From assembly GCF_022898935.1 (NCBI RefSeq), contig NZ_JALIRP010000005.1, positions 186,001 to 250,000 on the forward strand: a stretch of 64,000 nucleotides of DNA, given 5' to 3'. Numbering within the stretch: position 1 is the first letter of the stretch; the number at the start of each line of letters is the position of its first letter. The position numbers and the translations under genes are program-made. The notes beneath the pieces are model-generated. The model had not been told where the DNA came from. It did no database searches and was given only the letters and a program-made list of their open reading frames with translations. This DNA is from Paenibacillus mangrovi (GTDB taxonomy: Bacteria > Bacillota > Bacilli > Paenibacillales > Paenibacillaceae). Below, piece by piece: positions 16,906-26,484 of the stretch.

Positions 16906-18603
16906 TTATTTAGGGAGCTGGAACGAGCTCTTCATCGATACGATCAGATTGAAGACCGGCTCTCCGGGCTTCGAATATTTCGGATCGACATTGAAGTATC
17001 CATGGCGGAAGAATTGGAACTTGTCCTGCGGCTTCGCTTCCTTCATCTCCGGCTCTACGAATCCATGCAGAATTTCAATAGAGTTCGGATTAATTTCATC
17101 CAGGAAGGATTTTTCCACCTTGTCCGTTTCTTCCACGGCTTCCTCGGCTTCCGCTGCCTCGTCTTCCTTCGGCTTGATCAGCGGCTCATACAGGCGGAAT
17201 TCGGCAGGTACAGAATGGGAAGCTTCCACCCAGTGGATCGTGCCCTTCACCTTGCGTCCCGTAAATCCGGTACCGCTCTTGGTTTCAGGGTCATAGGTGC
17301 AGTGGATTTCCGTCACATTCCCGTCTTCGTCTTTGATAAAGTCATTGCATTTGATGAAATAAGCATTCTTCAAACGTACTTCGTTGCCCGGGAACAGGCG
17401 GAAATATTTATTCGGCGGGTTCTCCATAAAATCGTCCTGCTCGATGTAAATCTCGCGTGAGAACGGAATTTGGCGGCTGCCCATCTCTGGATTTTCGGTG
17501 TTATTTTCCGCTTCGAGCCATTCGACCTGGCCTTCCGGGTAATTGGTAATCACCACTTTGAGCGGCTTCAGCACAGCCATGGTGCGCGGTGATTTCAGCT
17601 TCAGATCTTCACGGACGAAATGCTCCAGCATTTGCAGGTCGATTAGGCCCTGACTTTTGGAAATACCCGTTTCGTATACGAAGCTGCGGATCGCTTCCGG
17701 CGTGTAGCCGCGGCGGCGAAGCCCGGAGATCGTCGGCATGCGCGGGTCGTCCCAGCCGTCCACGATGTTCTCATCCACTAAAAGCTTCAGCTTGCGCTTG
17801 CTAGTAAGCGTCTGAGCGACGTTCAGGCGTCCGAACTCATATTGATGCGGCGTGCTTTCCATCTCGCATTCCGCAATCACCCAATCATAAAATGGACGTT
17901 GATCCTCAAATTCCAGCGAACACAGGGAATGCGTAATGCCTTCGATGGCATCCTCCAGTGGATGGGCGAAGGTGTACATCGGGTAAATGCACCATTTGTC
18001 CCCCGTATTGTGATGGGCCACATGGGCAATTCGGTAAATGACAGGGTCACGCAGATTGATGTTCGGCGAGCTCATGTCGATTTTGGCGCGAAGCACCTTT
18101 TCGCCATCCTTGAATTCGCCGGCACGCATTTTGTGGAACAGCTCCAGGTTCTCCTCTACGCTGCGGTCGCGGTAAGGGCTGTTTTGTCCGGGCTCCGTCA
18201 GTGTTCCCCGTGTTTCTCGGATCTGATCGGCGCTTTGGTCATCCACGTAAGCCTTGCCCTTTTGGATCAGGAGCTCGGCACGCTTGTACATCTCTTCAAA
18301 ATAATCCGATGCGAAGCGTTTCTCCGCCCAGTCATAACCGAGCCATTTCACGTCTTCTTCAATGGATTTAACGAATTCCACATCTTCCTTCATCGGATTT
18401 GTATCGTCAAAGCGGAGGTTGGTCGAACCCCCGAATTCCTGTGCGAGCGTAAAGTTAATCCAGATGGCCTTGGCATGTCCGATATGCAAATAGCCGTTAG
18501 GTTCCGGCGGAAAGCGGGTAATCACTTTCTGGACTTTGCCGGACTCCAGGTCATCTGTAATTACGTTTTTAATAAAATTGGAGGGGGTGCTTGGTTTCTC
18601 CAC
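16906..18603 (-). CDS. glnS: glutaminyl-tRNA synthetase
   Basis: A 565-aa class I synthetase. The HIGH signature is in [14 protein letters not shown] near residues 35-48, the KMSKS-type loop in [10 protein letters not shown], and the [16 protein letters not shown] block is typical of GlnRS rather than bacterial GluRS. A C-terminal beta-barrel anticodon domain follows, with an acidic Glu/Ala-rich insertion near residue 470. I chose the GTG at 18601-18603, nine bases after AAAGG; a TTG at 18612 touches that site. The presence of GlnRS is notable, because B. subtilis lacks it and makes Gln-tRNA through GatCAB. No T-box is visible upstream. Confidence 0.93.
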   Translation of the reverse strand: MEKPSTPSNFIKNVITDDLESGKVQKVITRFPPEPNGYLHIGHAKAIWINFTLAQEFGGSTNLRFDDTNPMKEDVEFVKSIEEDVKWLGYDWAEKRFASDYFEEMYKRAELLIQKGKAYVDDQSADQIRETRGTLTEPGQNSPYRDRSVEENLELFHKMRAGEFKDGEKVLRAKIDMSSPNINLRDPVIYRIAHVAHHNTGDKWCIYPMYTFAHPLEDAIEGITHSLCSLEFEDQRPFYDWVIAECEMESTPHQYEFGRLNVAQTLTSKRKLKLLVDENIVDGWDDPRMPTISGLRRRGYTPEAIRSFVYETGISKSQGLIDLQMLEHFVREDLKLKSPRTMAVLKPLKVVITNYPEGQVEWLEAENNTENPEMGSRQIPFSREIYIEQDDFMENPPNKYFRLFPGNEVRLKNAYFIKCNDFIKDEDGNVTEIHCTYDPETKSGTGFTGRKVKGTIHWVEASHSVPAEFRLYEPLIKPKEDEAAEAEEAVEETDKVEKSFLDEINPNSIEILHGFVEPEMKEAKPQDKFQFFRHGYFNVDPKYSKPGEPVFNLIVSMKSSFQLPK

Positions 18604-18866
18604 AGTAATCAACCTTTCATCCTGAATTATGCCGCCTTAATAGAACGAAACGATGGCAGTTTCCTGCCCCACTCTATATCTATTCTGTATAAGCGTGTTT
18701 CATTTAAATATACCTGTAATGGCCGGATAGTTCAATGATTCGCACTTTTTACGCTTTGACGGAGGCATTTGAATAAGGTAGCATTTAAAATAGCATGGAA
18801 ACAACAACCAAAAAGCGCGGTAAACCGCATCTTCCTATTCTCCATAGAAAGAAGGTCTAATTTATC

Positions 18867-19415
18867 ATGTTTACATATCCCTTAGACGATCATATTGAGC
18901 TGCGGCCGCTGGCTCTGCAGCATGCACGCCCTTTATTTATCCTGACCAACCGTTCCCGCGACACGCTGCGCGAGTGGCTTCCCTGGGTCGATGCAATTAC
19001 GGAAGTGGAGCATACCACTAATTTTGTGAGAAACGCTATAAAGCATGGAGCGGAAAATGGCACCATTTCGGCGGGCATTTGGGTGCAGGGGGAACTTGCA
19101 GGCATCATCAGCTTTCATGAGATTAACTGGCATAGCCGCTCGGTCAGTATCGGATACTGGCTCGGGAAGGAATATGTAGGCCAAGGTATCATGAGCAGCG
19201 CCTGCCGGGCTTTCGTGGATTATGCACTGATGGATCTCGATCTGAACCGCGTTGAAATCCGCTGTGCCACCGGCAATAAGCGCAGCCGGGCCATTCCCGA
19301 AAGACTGGGATTTGTCCTGGAGGGCATCGTTCGCGAGGCCGAGCTTTTGCCGCAGGGCTTTGTCAACCATGCGGTCTACGGCATGATTCAAAGCGATTGG
19401 AAGCTGCTGAGATAG
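18867..19415 (+). CDS. ydaF: GNAT acetyltransferase, YdaF/RimL-like
   Basis: A 182-aa RimJ/RimL-type N-acetyltransferase. The block ELRPLALQHARPLF opens the fold, WLPWVD follows, and the acetyl-CoA loop is GYWLGKEYVGQGIM, followed by NRVEIRCATGNKRSRAIPERLGFVLEG. This order and length match B. subtilis YdaF, a putative ribosomal-protein acetyltransferase. The ATG at 18867 follows GAAAGAAGG. The natural substrate is unknown. Confidence 0.85.
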   Translation: MFTYPLDDHIELRPLALQHARPLFILTNRSRDTLREWLPWVDAITEVEHTTNFVRNAIKHGAENGTISAGIWVQGELAGIISFHEINWHSRSVSIGYWLGKEYVGQGIMSSACRAFVDYALMDLDLNRVEIRCATGNKRSRAIPERLGFVLEGIVREAELLPQGFVNHAVYGMIQSDWKLLR

Positions 19416-19435
19416 CATACGATCTACTAACAGAT

Positions 19436-19478
19436 AAAGCCGCTCTACCGGATGCACAGATCCAGCGGAGCGGCTTTT
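19436..19478. terminator. bidirectional terminator
   Basis: AAAGCCGCTC and GAGCGGCTTT are exact complements around a 22-nt loop between convergent genes. Confidence 0.75.
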
Positions 19479-19492
19479 AACTTTGATTATCT

Positions 19493-20155
19493 CTAGGCTT
19501 CCTGCAGCCACTCGTTGAATGATTCTTTCACATTCGATGCGAGCGCATCGACTTCAAGCATCCGTATCAACTGCTCTGGGTCCGCCTGACGGCGGCCAAG
19601 GGCCTGCTGCTTCAATACTGAAGCCACGGAAACCTGCATCGGGTGGGAGGAACGCTTCACGATGGCAGAATCCTTGCTTAAGCGGCCCTCCTGTAGAACA
19701 CGCAGGTAAAAACCGCTGTATCCGGTATCCAGTACCCGCACCGGAAAATCCTTAACAGCATGCTTGCTGGAAATTTTAAAGCAGGGGAAACGCGGCTGAC
19801 TTACCTGTACAACCACTTCTCCGATCTCAAAAATATCACCGATGCACACTTCCGTCTCAAGCAGTCCGGTCACGGTCAGATTCTCGCCGAATGCGGAATA
19901 ATCCAGCTTCTTGTCCAGCTGCTGCTCCCAGTAAGCATAATGCTCGTAGGGATAGACGCACACCGCCTTATCGGGTCCACCGTGATGCTTGAGATCAGCC
20001 TGACCGTCCCCCTCCATTTGCGTGCGAGAGACGAATACCTCGCCTTGAACCGGGTGCTTATAAATGCCTGTCGTGAGCGGCTTGCCCAAATACTCCACCG
20101 TAACGGGCTTGCCCGTATTCACGGACACGATGCCGCAGCTTCTGTTCTCCTCCAT
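19493..20155 (-). CDS. MOSC-domain protein (YiiM/YflK-like)
   Basis: A 220-aa protein with a MOSC domain over about residues 20-160, including DLKHHGGPDKAVCVYPYEHY, the FGENLTV block and the conserved Cys in SQPRFPCFKI, followed by a C-terminal three-helix extension as in YiiM. MOSC proteins carry or use molybdenum cofactor, for example in reduction of N-hydroxylated bases. The ATG follows AAGGAGA. Its presence fits the other molybdenum-related genes in this half of the window, although it is not in an operon with them. Confidence 0.88.
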   Translation of the reverse strand: MEENRSCGIVSVNTGKPVTVEYLGKPLTTGIYKHPVQGEVFVSRTQMEGDGQADLKHHGGPDKAVCVYPYEHYAYWEQQLDKKLDYSAFGENLTVTGLLETEVCIGDIFEIGEVVVQVSQPRFPCFKISSKHAVKDFPVRVLDTGYSGFYLRVLQEGRLSKDSAIVKRSSHPMQVSVASVLKQQALGRRQADPEQLIRMLEVDALASNVKESFNEWLQEA

Positions 20156-20239
20156 CCTGACCAGTCTCCTTGTATGTATTTTTTAAATTCCATCATACCA
20201 AAAGGAGCCTGGCGAGCTCAAAGGTTATTTTATTGTCGT

Positions 20240-21028
20240 TTAATATAAAGCTTCAACCATACCGCCGTCGATCACAAGCGTACTGCCCGTAATGTAGGTA
20301 TTGACCCCGGACAGCAGAAAAACGACCGCCTTGGCGAATTCCTCAGGCTCTCCATAACGTCCAAGCGGAATTTCCTGTAGGGATTGCTCTTTGATCTGCT
20401 CTACTGAAATGCCTTTCGCCTTGGCTCTGTCCTCGTCCAGCTTCTTGATGCGGTCCGTGGCAATTCTCCCCGGTGCTACCGTATTCACCAAAATGCCGTA
20501 CTGGGCCAGCTCTTGCGACAAGGTCTTGCTCATACCCGCCACACCCGTGCGGAATGTGTTGGAAAGAATGAGCCCAGGGATCGGCTGCTTGATCGAACTC
20601 GACGTCAAGTTGACGATATGGCCGCCCTTCTCCTTCATATGCGGCAGCGCGCACCGGATCGTGCGAACATAGCTGAGCAGATTCAGCTGGAACGCCTTAT
20701 CCCAATCCTCGTCGGTAAACGATTCAAATGTGCCCGCTGGCGGACCGCCTGCGTTATTGACCAAAATATCAATATGGCCAAAGGTTTCCGCCGTATATCG
20801 GATCAGGCCTTCTACTTCATGCGGAATCGTAATGTCCGCCGCATAATATTCTACCTGTCCACTGCCCAGCTGCTGCAGCTCCTGCTGCACCACTTCGAGC
20901 TTGTCGTCATTGCGGCTGCTGATCATGACATCCACTCCCTCTTTGACCAGCTCGGCGGCAATCGCCTTGCCTAGTCCTTGGCTGGAGGCGATGACCAGAG
21001 CCTTTTTGCCTTGAAGATGCAAATCCAT
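20240..21028 (-). CDS. SDR-family oxidoreductase with altered catalytic site
   Basis: A 262-aa Rossmann-fold protein of the short-chain dehydrogenase family: VIASSQGLGKAIA replaces the usual TGxxxGxG, NNAGG is intact, and the C-terminus ends in YITGSTLVIDGGM. The catalytic segment normally reading YxxxK instead reads SNTFRT, so both catalytic Tyr and Lys appear to be missing, while the preceding Ser cluster is kept. A known FabG-like SDR subgroup shows the same loss. The ATG at 21026-21028 lies nine bases after AAAGGGG. Enzyme activity is therefore uncertain. Confidence 0.85.
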   Translation of the reverse strand: MDLHLQGKKALVIASSQGLGKAIAAELVKEGVDVMISSRNDDKLEVVQQELQQLGSGQVEYYAADITIPHEVEGLIRYTAETFGHIDILVNNAGGPPAGTFESFTDEDWDKAFQLNLLSYVRTIRCALPHMKEKGGHIVNLTSSSIKQPIPGLILSNTFRTGVAGMSKTLSQELAQYGILVNTVAPGRIATDRIKKLDEDRAKAKGISVEQIKEQSLQEIPLGRYGEPEEFAKAVVFLLSGVNTYITGSTLVIDGGMVEALY

Positions 21029-21193
21029 TATCCACAACCCCTTTTTTCTGAATATATAAATTATAATTCTTTTATTTTCGTTTGAAATGCAGCTATGATC
21101 CCTGAATATAGAGACATAATTCCCTAATTTTACACATTTTGATCCCGGGACAAAACAGGAAATATATACTAATTAGGCTTGTGCTCCTGAAAC

Positions 21194-21219
21194 AAAAAGA
21201 CCTTCACTTGGTGAAAGTC
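21194..21219 (-). terminator. probable terminator of the GNAT gene
   Basis: On the minus strand GACTTTCAC pairs with GTGAAGGTC (one mismatch), followed by TTTTTG. Confidence 0.55.
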
Positions 21220-21254
21220 CATGTATTCACTCTATTCATCTAAGCATAAGTCCG

Positions 21255-21779
21255 TCACACAAAAATATCAAATTTAGGTCTTTCCTCTAAAAAACAGGCC
21301 ATCCAGATTTCATCTACGTATCTGCCTTCAACCTGATATTCGTCCATCAGACGGCCTTCCTCCACAAACCCGTTTTTACGGTAAAAGGCAATGGCTCCCG
21401 GATTCGTCGAAAGCACGCGAAGCCTTAGCTTCAGCTTCCCCTCTTGCACAGCCCATGTCTTAGCCGCCCGGATCAATCTTGTACCGATCCCTTCTCGTTG
21501 ATAGGTAGGATGCACCGCAATATTAATCTCATACACATGGCTATTGCCCGCAAGTTTTGTCGGATGGCTGAAACCAACATAGCCGCAAACGGTTCCGTCC
21601 GCTTCAGCCACAAGCTGTGATGCCGGAGGGCAATGCTGGAGGAAATCCTCTCTGGATGGCCAGAGCAGCGGCTCCGGTGCGGTCCGGTCCGTCCATACCA
21701 ACGCATCGATGTCCATGAGAGCCTGTGCGTCTTTTAGTTGAGATAGCCTGATCGTCAGAGTCTGTTGATGAAGCTTCAT
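21255..21779 (-). CDS. GNAT family acetyltransferase
   Basis: A 174-aa GNAT enzyme. The acetyl-CoA binding motif is HPTYQREGIGTRLIRAA at about residues 92-108, followed by LRLRVLSTNPGAIAFYRKNGF, typical of the family. The ATG follows AGAGGTG. It lies between the SDR gene and the MFS gene on the same strand, 69 bp after the MFS stop. The substrate is unknown. Confidence 0.88.
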   Translation of the reverse strand: MKLHQQTLTIRLSQLKDAQALMDIDALVWTDRTAPEPLLWPSREDFLQHCPPASQLVAEADGTVCGYVGFSHPTKLAGNSHVYEINIAVHPTYQREGIGTRLIRAAKTWAVQEGKLKLRLRVLSTNPGAIAFYRKNGFVEEGRLMDEYQVEGRYVDEIWMACFLEERPKFDIFV

Positions 21780-21848
21780 GAATTACACCTCTTTTGCAGG
21801 AAACTTGCTGTAATTTGGCAGCTGCCTTATATCGGATCGAATCCTCTG

Positions 21849-23075
21849 TCAACCGCTAATGGTCTTTGCCAGAGAGCGTTCGGATGTCCGGTTGCGGCCC
21901 AAATGAATGACGAAGAAGGCTACGGCCACGACCGCAATCACGATGGAGAGCCAGGCTACAGGCTGAAGTCCTCCCTTATCGTATAGTATACCCATGAAAT
22001 AAGGCCCAACCATGCGTCCAATCGCCCCCATGCCGCCTGTCAGCCCGATATAGAATGGGGCAGCCTTAAAAGCATGATCTGATATAAACGCAGGCACGGC
22101 CGGGGAAATAAGCATCTCTCCTAAAGTGGCAAGCACCATGGCGAGCACCATCCCTGGATAGCTTGGGTATGTCAGAATGATGATGTAGGCCGCCAGGTAA
22201 AAGATCCCGCTGGCCGTCATTTGCGCCGACGAGCTTTTGGCAAACCAGCGTTTGATCAGTGTTGTCACCGGTTGGGCGACGAAGATCAGAATCCCGTTCA
22301 GGGTCCATAAAAAGCCGTAAGCCCTCTTGGGCAGACCTTCGGATATAATATGCGGCGACACACCTGTGTTCCAAATCGAGTTGCCGAACCATAAAAACAG
22401 GGAACCGAGGCCTAGATACAAATAAATTCGCGTGTTGCCAAGGAGTGCCGGGATGCTGTCCTTCGCTTCGGCTTTGGCCTTCTTCTCCAAATGCACCGGG
22501 CCTTCCTGCTTATCCAGCCGGTTCAAATAATTCAGGAAGAACATCGCGAATACGGCGGAGGTCACCCCGTTCAGAACGAAGGTCAAATGATAAGACACAT
22601 CGGCAAGAAAACCGCTCAGCGCCGTACCCAGTGCCACACCGATATTATTCGCGACATAGATCACGTTAAAGAGCTCTCCGCGCCGATCGGCGAAACGGAA
22701 GCCGACAAAGGCCTGGATGGCGGGCATCGAAACGGCATTGCAGAGGCCGATAAAGCCCATCATCACCATATATAGCACCCAATACGAGCTGATAAAAGGT
22801 AGCGTGAACAGTCCCAGCGCGTTCATCGCGAGTGAGCCGACGATGAGCTTTTTCACCCCTACGCGATGGTACAACGCCCCTCCAAGAAGCTGTCCGATAA
22901 TGCCGCCGAATGCCTGGATCATGACAACCAGTCCCGCATCCGCCATGCTTCGGCCCAGCTCGTCAAAGACATACATTGTTGTCAGCGGCCACATCAGCGA
23001 TCCACCGGCGGAATTGATCAGGCTGGCTGCAAGAAAGATTTTGACTTCCCTCGGATAGGATTGCAAAAATTTCAT
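21849..23075 (-). CDS. MFS transporter, YttB-like
   Basis: A 408-aa, 12-helix major-facilitator protein. The N-terminus SAGGSLMWPLTTMYVFDELG and the loop LGGALYHRVGVKKLIVG (the family's G-x-L-x-D-R-x-G-R region) resemble B. subtilis YttB, a putative drug efflux protein. The ATG at 23073-23075 follows AGGAG; an upstream in-frame ATG at 23111 lacks one. The role in efflux is inferred from family resemblance. Confidence 0.83.
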   Translation of the reverse strand: MKFLQSYPREVKIFLAASLINSAGGSLMWPLTTMYVFDELGRSMADAGLVVMIQAFGGIIGQLLGGALYHRVGVKKLIVGSLAMNALGLFTLPFISSYWVLYMVMMGFIGLCNAVSMPAIQAFVGFRFADRRGELFNVIYVANNIGVALGTALSGFLADVSYHLTFVLNGVTSAVFAMFFLNYLNRLDKQEGPVHLEKKAKAEAKDSIPALLGNTRIYLYLGLGSLFLWFGNSIWNTGVSPHIISEGLPKRAYGFLWTLNGILIFVAQPVTTLIKRWFAKSSSAQMTASGIFYLAAYIIILTYPSYPGMVLAMVLATLGEMLISPAVPAFISDHAFKAAPFYIGLTGGMGAIGRMVGPYFMGILYDKGGLQPVAWLSIVIAVVAVAFFVIHLGRNRTSERSLAKTISG

Positions 23076-23141
23076 ATGTTTTTCTCCTGTAATGTGCAAA
23101 TTACTAAGCATCCATCATAATTGCAGTCCCGGCAATAGTTC

Positions 23142-25208
23142 TCACTGACGCTTTACTTGGGCAACAGTCGAAAAGAAAGTGGCTCCGCCGCCCATGTCTG
23201 CCAGCCTGTCGGCCGTTAAGGCGTTGGCCCGCTGCTTGCGGCCCTTGCCATCCCACCACAATCCCTGGCTGATGACGGTTCCTGGCAGCATTTTATCAGT
23301 AACCAGCGCCTTAAGCTCCAATTGTCCGCGACCGTTATAAATGATGACCATGTCCCCATCGCTAATCCCGCGTTCAGAAGCATCCTGAGGATGGATCTGC
23401 AGCTGCGGCTCCTTCTCGAGCCGCTGATGCTTCTCGACATTCGCAAAGGTGGAATTCAAAAAGTTATGGTTCGGCGGTGAAATGAACATGAGCGGATAGA
23501 GCTCGTCTTTACCGGGACGGTTTGTTCCATCATAACCTTCCTGCAGCGGCACGTATTCCGGAAGCGGAGGCAGTCCCGCCTCCTTCATCGCCGCGGAATA
23601 CAGTTCGATCTTGCCGGATGGTGTAGTCAGCCGATCCAGATACGACGCCTGCGGCGTCATATCCAGCTTCACGAACCGCTTCTCTTTCAGCGCTTCCAGC
23701 GTAACCCCGTTCAAATACGGGTTCTCCGGATATTTTAGCGCCCCGGCGATCATTTCTTCCTCGGATTCGTCAAAGGCCTGCTCATCCAGCCCCATCGCGC
23801 GCCCCAGCATGGCGAACAGCTCCACGTTGCCCTTGGCTTCGTCCATTTTTTCGATCACCGGCTCCTGCAGCTGTACGAAATGATGCCAGTACGAGCTAAA
23901 CAGCTCCGTCGTCTCAAAGGACGAGGCTGCAGGCAGGACGATATCGGCATATTTGGCCGTATCCGTCATGAAGAGATCATGCACCACCGTGAACAAGTCT
24001 TCACGTGCAAAACCTGCCTGTACCCGCTCCGTATCCGGAGCGACCACCAGCGGATTGCTGCAGTACACGAATACCGCCTTGATCGGCTGCTCCTTCATCT
24101 CCAGCGCTTCGCCGATGCGGTTCATGTTGATGCTGCGGGCCTCCGGATTCGGACGCAAATCCGGCCGCTCCAGATAGTCGCTGTTCATGGCATTATAACC
24201 ACCGTTACCTTTGACCGCTCCGCCTCCCTTTTTCAACCACTGGCCTGTCAGAGCAGGCAGGCAGGCGATGCTGCGCACATTCATGCCGCCGTTGTCGTGA
24301 TGCTGGAGTCCGTTCCCAATCGCTATAAAAGAGACGGCTGCTTCGCCGTACATGCGCCCGAGCTTCTCGATATCCTCCGCAGGGACGCCTGTTATGGCCG
24401 AGACATGTTTAGGCGTGTAGCTCTTTACATGCTCGCGAAGTTCTTCATAACCCACGGTGTAGCGCTGCAGAAACGCTTCATCTGTTCATCCATCACGGAA
24501 CAGAACATGCATCACGCCAAGCGCAAGCGCCGTATCCGTGCCGGGGTAAAGAGGAATGAACCAGTCCGCCCACTGGGCGGTACGGTTTTTGTGCACGTCG
24601 ATGACGACCACCTTGGCGCCGCGCTTGCGCGCTTTCTCGGCATACACCACCTGATGCATGTTGGTGCTCATCAGATTGCCACCCCAGACGATAATGAGAT
24701 CGGCAAACTCCGTATCTTCCGGCGATGTTCCGCCCTTGAAGCCCATCGTATATTTCCAGCCGGAACTACCGGCGGAATTACATATCGCTTGATCCAGCCG
24801 GCTTGCGCCCAGCGCATTGAAGAAGCGGCGGTCCATACCGTCTACGCTGAGAATGCCCATATTGCCGTAAAAGCTGTAAGGCAAAATGGACTCTGATCCA
24901 TATTCCGCGATCAGCTCGCGGTATCGGCCTGTAATCTCCTGCACCGCTCCCTCCCATGAGATGCGGGTGAATTCCCCTGAGCCCTTCGCGCCCGTCCGTT
25001 TCAGGGGATATAAAATACGTTCATTATGATAAATCCGCTCCGTCATATTGCGGACCTTGTTGCATATCGCTCCCTGCGTCACCGGATGCTCCGGATTGCC
25101 AGTCACCTTGATGATCTTGCCGTCTTCCTTATGCAGCAGCAGGCCGCAGGTATCAGGACAATCCAGCGGACAAACTGCTGGAAACACGCCATTTTTCTGT
25201 TCGATCAT
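23142..25208 (-). pseudogene. yyaE: YyaE-like molybdopterin oxidoreductase interrupted by an in-frame TGA
   Basis: Read through, this is a 688-codon enzyme of the DMSO-reductase family. The N-terminus has the [4Fe-4S] ligands CPLDCPDTC and a later GAICNK, then the cofactor domain (NSAGSSGW, VWGGNL, VIDVHKNRT, PLYPGTDTALALG), and the C-terminal MGD domain with HPQDASERGISDGDMV. Codon 241, at 24486-24488, is TGA in the same frame; the text after it (TDEAFLQRYTVGYEEL) continues the family without a shift. A GTG at 24453-24455 could restart the second part. Mutation or sequencing error is more likely than recoding. The formate/nitrite channel lies upstream. Confidence 0.8.
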
Positions 25209-25334
25209 TCCCGCTCCACTCTCCTCTGAAATCTCCATGATCATTCATCTCTACTTTCATCTTAATCGGCGGGAGAAAAATGCGCAAAGAAAATCAGATT
25301 ATGTTGTTACATGGCGATTTTGTAGATATGAAAG

Positions 25335-25360
25335 AAAAAACCGCTCCCTCTGGGGAACGG
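25335..25360 (-). terminator. terminator of the formate/nitrite channel gene
   Basis: On the minus strand CCGTTCCCC and GGGAGCGG pair around AGA, followed by six T. It separates the channel from the YyaE-like gene. Confidence 0.75.
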
Positions 25361-25392
25361 CTGCTCTTTTTTCTATGATTCTTGCTCTGCTC

Positions 25393-26226
25393 TTATGCGT
25401 GCTTACGCATTCCGCCCGCTGCTTTAGGATCTGCTTTCTGATTCAAAGTGGCCGGCTTCGCATCCCGCAGGTAAGCAGTCCAGTACGCCGCTGCAACGAA
25501 TACCACCCCGCCGACGAGATTCCCCAGCAGTACGGGGATAAAGTTCATGAAGTAATCGCCCCATGTGAAATGGCCTGCAAAAATGGCTGCCGGAATGAGG
25601 AACATGTTCGCAACTACGTGCTGAAAACCAATAGCGACGAAGGCCATGGTCGGGAACCAGATCGCGAGAATTTTTCCGCCCATGCTATCCGACCCGTAGC
25701 ACAGCCATACCGCCAGCGCCACCAGCCAGTTGCAGCCGATCCCCGACACGAAGGCCTGCAGGAAGCTGTCATCCAGCTTATGTCCAGCCATATCCACCAG
25801 CTTATCCAGGTAAGGACCACTTTCTGTCAGACCGGTGACATGCCCGAAAAAGTAAGCGACGAACAATGCACCGGCAAAGTTGGCCACCAGCACGAGCAGC
25901 CAGTTTTTCAACATTTCAAGCGTCGAAATTTTCTTCGCCATCCGGGCCAAAGACACCACCATCATATTACCCGTCAGCAGTTCTCCGCCAGCAACTAACA
26001 CCAGGATCAGCCCTGTGGGAAACAAAGCCGCTCCGATGAAAGTGGCAAAGGATCCCCATTCCTTGGGCGCGCTTGCGATGACACGTATATCAAGCAAAAA
26101 CCCGAGTGCGATAAATGCTCCCGCGAGAAAACCAAGCACCAATACCGTAAGCGGTGAATTATGCGCCTTTTTGATCCCTGTTTCAACGGTGAGCTCGGCA
26201 ATTTGCTGAGGTTTATAGGCAGCCAT
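25393..26226 (-). CDS. formate/nitrite transporter (FNT family)
   Basis: A 277-aa, six-helix FNT-family channel. Family motifs are present in order: GGELLTGNMM, GIGCNWLVALAVW and GFQHVVANMF, the last carrying the pore histidine. B. subtilis YrhG and YwcJ and enterobacterial FocA/NirC share them. Whether it carries formate or nitrite cannot be decided from sequence. The upstream promoter has a perfect Fnr box, so anaerobic induction is expected. fhs, which consumes formate, lies upstream on the same strand, and a molybdopterin oxidoreductase lies downstream; this favours formate. Confidence 0.92.
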   Translation of the reverse strand: MAAYKPQQIAELTVETGIKKAHNSPLTVLVLGFLAGAFIALGFLLDIRVIASAPKEWGSFATFIGAALFPTGLILVLVAGGELLTGNMMVVSLARMAKKISTLEMLKNWLLVLVANFAGALFVAYFFGHVTGLTESGPYLDKLVDMAGHKLDDSFLQAFVSGIGCNWLVALAVWLCYGSDSMGGKILAIWFPTMAFVAIGFQHVVANMFLIPAAIFAGHFTWGDYFMNFIPVLLGNLVGGVVFVAAAYWTAYLRDAKPATLNQKADPKAAGGMRKHA

Positions 26227-26342
26227 AATGTCCTCTCCTTTGCATCCTGTTATGAATGCTGTAGTCTTATCTAAAATTTAATCTGCTTAGTTTTGAACGA
26301 ATCAGGCGTAGCGTAGCATTATTGATCCGTTTCTGCATAACC

Positions 26343-26385
26343 ATTGTAATCAAATCGCGCATTAATTCATGTGAATTAAATCACA
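26343..26385 (-). promoter_or_regulatory. Fnr-type promoter of the formate/nitrite channel gene
   Basis: TGTGAATTAAATCACA at 26370-26385 is a perfect TGTGA-N6-TCACA box. On the minus strand TACAAT at 26343-26348 matches the -10 consensus at five of six positions and its centre is 32 bp from the box centre, placing the box at -41.5. The leader would be about 110 nt. Confidence 0.87.
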
Positions 26386-26430
26386 AACAGTCCAGCATGC
26401 TGAAAAATGGATACTTAACTACTTCAGCTG

Positions 26431-26478
26431 AAAAAAACCAGCCCTTTGCCGCGCGTGCAGAAGAAAGGCTGGTTTTAT
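26431..26478 (-). terminator. terminator of fhs
   Basis: AAAACCAGCC and GGCTGGTTTT are exact complements around a 23-nt loop, with an A-run that becomes a T-run on the minus strand. Confidence 0.75.
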
Positions 26479-26484
26479 TGACGT

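Noticed and set aside
18604-18866. T-box leader for glnS
   Set aside because: No T-box sequence (AGGGTGGNACCGCG-like) or terminator/antiterminator pair was found on the minus strand.
24486-24488. Selenocysteine codon in the molybdopterin oxidoreductase
   Set aside because: The TGA is at codon 241, far from the active-site segment where Sec occurs in formate dehydrogenases, no convincing SECIS follows, and no sel genes are in the window.
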